The notes below the pieces were generated by a model that saw nothing but the letters and a program-made list of their open reading frames with translations, had not been told where the DNA came from and ran no database searches. From NCBI GenBank assembly GCA_036275295.1, contig DASUEB010000098.1, positions 1-6,362 on the forward strand: a stretch of 6,362 bases of DNA, written 5' to 3'. Both the position numbers and the translations under genes were made by a program. Shown here piece after piece: positions 4,749-6,362 of the stretch (position 1 is the first letter of the stretch; each line of letters starts with the position of its first letter). Source of the stretch: DASUEB01 sp036275295 (lineage in GTDB: Bacteria > Bacteroidota > Bacteroidia > Flavobacteriales_D > Luteibaculaceae).

Positions 4749-5759
4749 ATGCACGTAGGCAAAAGATATACCAACATCGAGGTCCTTTTCTGGACTCGCA
4801 GGAACATTTATAAGTTGACCATCATTTCGCTCGTGCCGGTTTTGTTGTACGATGTTTGTGGTCTTCACTGGATTGCTTTGCCCTGGACGGTGGTAGCTTT
4901 GCTGGGCACAGCCACGGCGTTTATAGTGGGTTTTCGCAATTCGCAAACCTACAACAGGACTTGGGAGGCTCGCCAAATTTGGGGTGGAGTGGTAAATTCG
5001 AGTCGGGCTTTTGGCATTGCAGCGCGCGATTTTATTCAAGATCCCAACAAACAACGCCTGCTCATCTATCGCCATATTGCATGGATGACGGCCTTGCGCT
5101 ATGCCATGCGCGAGCCGCGAGGTTGGGAAACCATGAGCGATCCGAAAAACGTGGAGTATCAGAAAAAGAACTTCACGGTTCCCGAACGCGACCAAACCCT
5201 GGAGCAAGCCTTATCGCCTCATTTATCGACCGATGAGTTGAGATTCATACTTCAAACCAAGAACAAAGCTACCCAGCTATTGGCCTTGCAAAGCAAATCG
5301 ATTGCCGAATGGACGGCAAATGGGGAGGTTTCTGAATTGCGTTTTATTGAATATCAGCGTTTGTTAAAGGATCTCTACGATGTGCAAGGGAAAAGCGAGC
5401 GCATCAAAAATTTCCCCTATCCGCGGCAGTTTGCAACGGTGAATGGCATGTTGGTTCAATTTTTCATTTACCTGTTGCCTTTTTGCATGTTGAGGGAGTT
5501 TGACCGACTGAAGGAAACGCTGAGTCCATTAGCTGCCGAGCACGTAGTATGGTTGGTTGTGCCTTTCAGTGTGCTCATTTCTTGGGTATTTACCTCACTT
5601 GATCAAATAGGGGAGAGCACAGAAAATCCGTTTGAAGGCAATGCCAATGACGTGCCCATTTCCCAGATCAGCCGAAACATTGAGATCGATCTGTTGGAGA
5701 TGATCGGTCACCAGCCTTTGCCAGAACCCATCGCGGCAAGGAATAGCATTGTGTTATAG
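4749..5759 (+). CDS. Bestrophin family ion channel (UPF0187/RFP-TM type)
   Basis: Bacterial bestrophins are pentameric inner-membrane ion channels related to animal Ca-activated chloride channels; the characterised Klebsiella homologue conducts cations. This 336-residue protein has the family layout: TM1 about 22-36, pore helix TM2 about 44-63, a long cytoplasmic helical segment (about 64-225), TM3 about 230-248, TM4 about 264-284, then the conserved E-N-P-F-E-G (292-297) and a terminal helix. The diagnostic stretch after TM2 reads G-F-R-N-S-Q-T-Y-N-R-T-W-E-A-R-Q-I-W-G (61-79). By spacing, the pore-neck residues are T54, F58 and F62. Length and start (ATG 4749) are normal. The coding end overlaps the end of the convergent DUF3267-type gene by 6 bases. 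The family is confident; ion selectivity cannot be told from this. Confidence 0.92.
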   Translation: MHVGKRYTNIEVLFWTRRNIYKLTIISLVPVLLYDVCGLHWIALPWTVVALLGTATAFIVGFRNSQTYNRTWEARQIWGGVVNSSRAFGIAARDFIQDPNKQRLLIYRHIAWMTALRYAMREPRGWETMSDPKNVEYQKKNFTVPERDQTLEQALSPHLSTDELRFILQTKNKATQLLALQSKSIAEWTANGEVSELRFIEYQRLLKDLYDVQGKSERIKNFPYPRQFATVNGMLVQFFIYLLPFCMLREFDRLKETLSPLAAEHVVWLVVPFSVLISWVFTSLDQIGESTENPFEGNANDVPISQISRNIEIDLLEMIGHQPLPEPIAARNSIVL

Positions 5760-6362
5760 TTCGGGTGATTGTGGAGCGTCGGGTTCTTTGATGTAAAAAT
5801 AACTCGAGGCCGTTTGGAGGTCATCGTACGTGATGGGGTCTTGTTTCCAATAGTGCTCCAGAAAACTCAACATGGCAAAATCGCCGCCGCACATGGCCGT
5901 GTGCGTGAACAACACACCGGCGAAAAGCACCTTCCAACCCCCATCGAGGCCTATGGTCAGGGTTATGCACACCAAGCTAATGACAGCAAATGGCGCCAGG
6001 GCTACCCAAGTAAATTCCTTCTTAGAGGCCACAAACCGATCGGCCAAAGCCATGAAGTAAAACTTGGTCCATTGCGCTTGATAGGAAGTCTGTTTCGCCC
6101 CGCAAAGGCGGTAGGTAAGCGCATGGATATACTCGTGCAAGGGAACCAAGGCGAAGGTAACAGCCATTCCGTAACTGAACCAATCGAAGGCTCCTTTGAT
6201 CTGATAGGCATGGCTCATGATCAATAAATAAACCAATGGAATGGCAGTGCCCACAGCCAGCACCTTATACCCTATGGCACTCCAATTTTTGCGCTTGAGT
6301 TGCTCTTTCACAAAAGGCATGAGGTCGCTGTGTTTGATCTGATCGATCAACTGATAGGGCTT
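5754..6362 (-). CDS. DUF3267-type membrane zinc-metalloprotease-like protein, N-terminus cut by window
   Basis: The minus-strand frame is open to the right edge and stops at the complement of 5754-5756 (TAA). Counting from a TTG whose first base is 6350, 198 residues are visible, and the frame continues as K-P-Y-Q to the edge, so the true start is probably outside. An internal ATG (first base 6320) is an alternative. The HEYIH motif (codons at 6123-6137) is an HExxH zinc site placed at the end of a hydrophobic segment. A later T-A-M-C-G-G-D-F-A-M puts Asp (5880-5882) where site-2-protease-like families have a third ligand. About four membrane segments surround them (near residues 29-46, 57-75, 114-133 and 140-157). 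This architecture matches DUF3267, a family of putative integral-membrane metalloproteases without a known substrate. Activity is inferred from the motif only. Confidence 0.75.
   Translation of the reverse strand, partial: KPYQLIDQIKHSDLMPFVKEQLKRKNWSAIGYKVLAVGTAIPLVYLLIMSHAYQIKGAFDWFSYGMAVTFALVPLHEYIHALTYRLCGAKQTSYQAQWTKFYFMALADRFVASKKEFTWVALAPFAVISLVCITLTIGLDGGWKVLFAGVLFTHTAMCGGDFAMLSFLEHYWKQDPITYDDLQTASSYFYIKEPDAPQSPEL

Noticed and set aside
4731..5207. 158-residue open frame on the minus strand
   Set aside because: It lies opposite the N-terminal half of the bestrophin gene and encodes no recognisable motif.
278..5759. A coordinated ion-homeostasis locus (CDF, MscL, bestrophin)
   Set aside because: The genes are separated by unrelated genes and by gaps with their own promoter-like or terminator-like sequences. 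Nothing in the sequence supports co-regulation.
5769..6227. 152-residue open frame on the plus strand
   Set aside because: It is antisense to the DUF3267-type gene, which has an HExxH motif and membrane segments. The plus frame shows neither.

Overview
The window looks like chromosomal DNA from a member of the Bacteroidota, most likely a marine or freshwater Flavobacteriales/Cryomorphaceae-like lineage. The evidence is a secreted protein with a type IX secretion (T9SS) type A sorting domain, a Bacteroidota-type promoter (TTG, 19 bases, TAnnTTTG) in front of that gene, few classical Shine-Dalgarno sites, and moderate GC. The taxon call is an inference from these hallmarks.

Layout, left to right. 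Positions 1-89 are the last codons of a c-type cytochrome-like gene. After a spacer with a clear inverted repeat comes a DmeF-like cation diffusion facilitator (278-1171, +). A roughly 280-base gap with several hairpins and dyads leads to a secreted T9SS cargo protein (1450-2748, +) built from about eight 30-residue Tyr-rich repeats. Next is mscL, a short version of the large-conductance mechanosensitive channel (2844-3179, +). A 240-base gap without a gene follows. Then comes a chlorite-dismutase-family haem-protein gene (3420-3986, +) interrupted by one in-frame TGA at 3615-3617. An orphan cysteine-rich lipoprotein (4072-4626, +) and a bestrophin-family anion channel (4749-5759, +) follow. 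The window closes with a DUF3267-type membrane zinc-metalloprotease-like gene on the minus strand (5754 to beyond 6362). Its stop codon lies inside the end of the bestrophin gene.

The genes do not form an obvious operon or pathway. Each plus-strand gene is separated by about 85-280 bases, and two or three have their own promoter-like sequence. Three products are membrane ion-flux proteins (metal exporter, MscL, bestrophin), but nothing in the sequence links them beyond proximity. I see no mobile element, CRISPR array, tRNA or rRNA, and no convincing new multi-gene system. The item most worth a second look is the chlorite-dismutase-family gene: it is intact in frame and sequence on both sides of a single nonsense codon.
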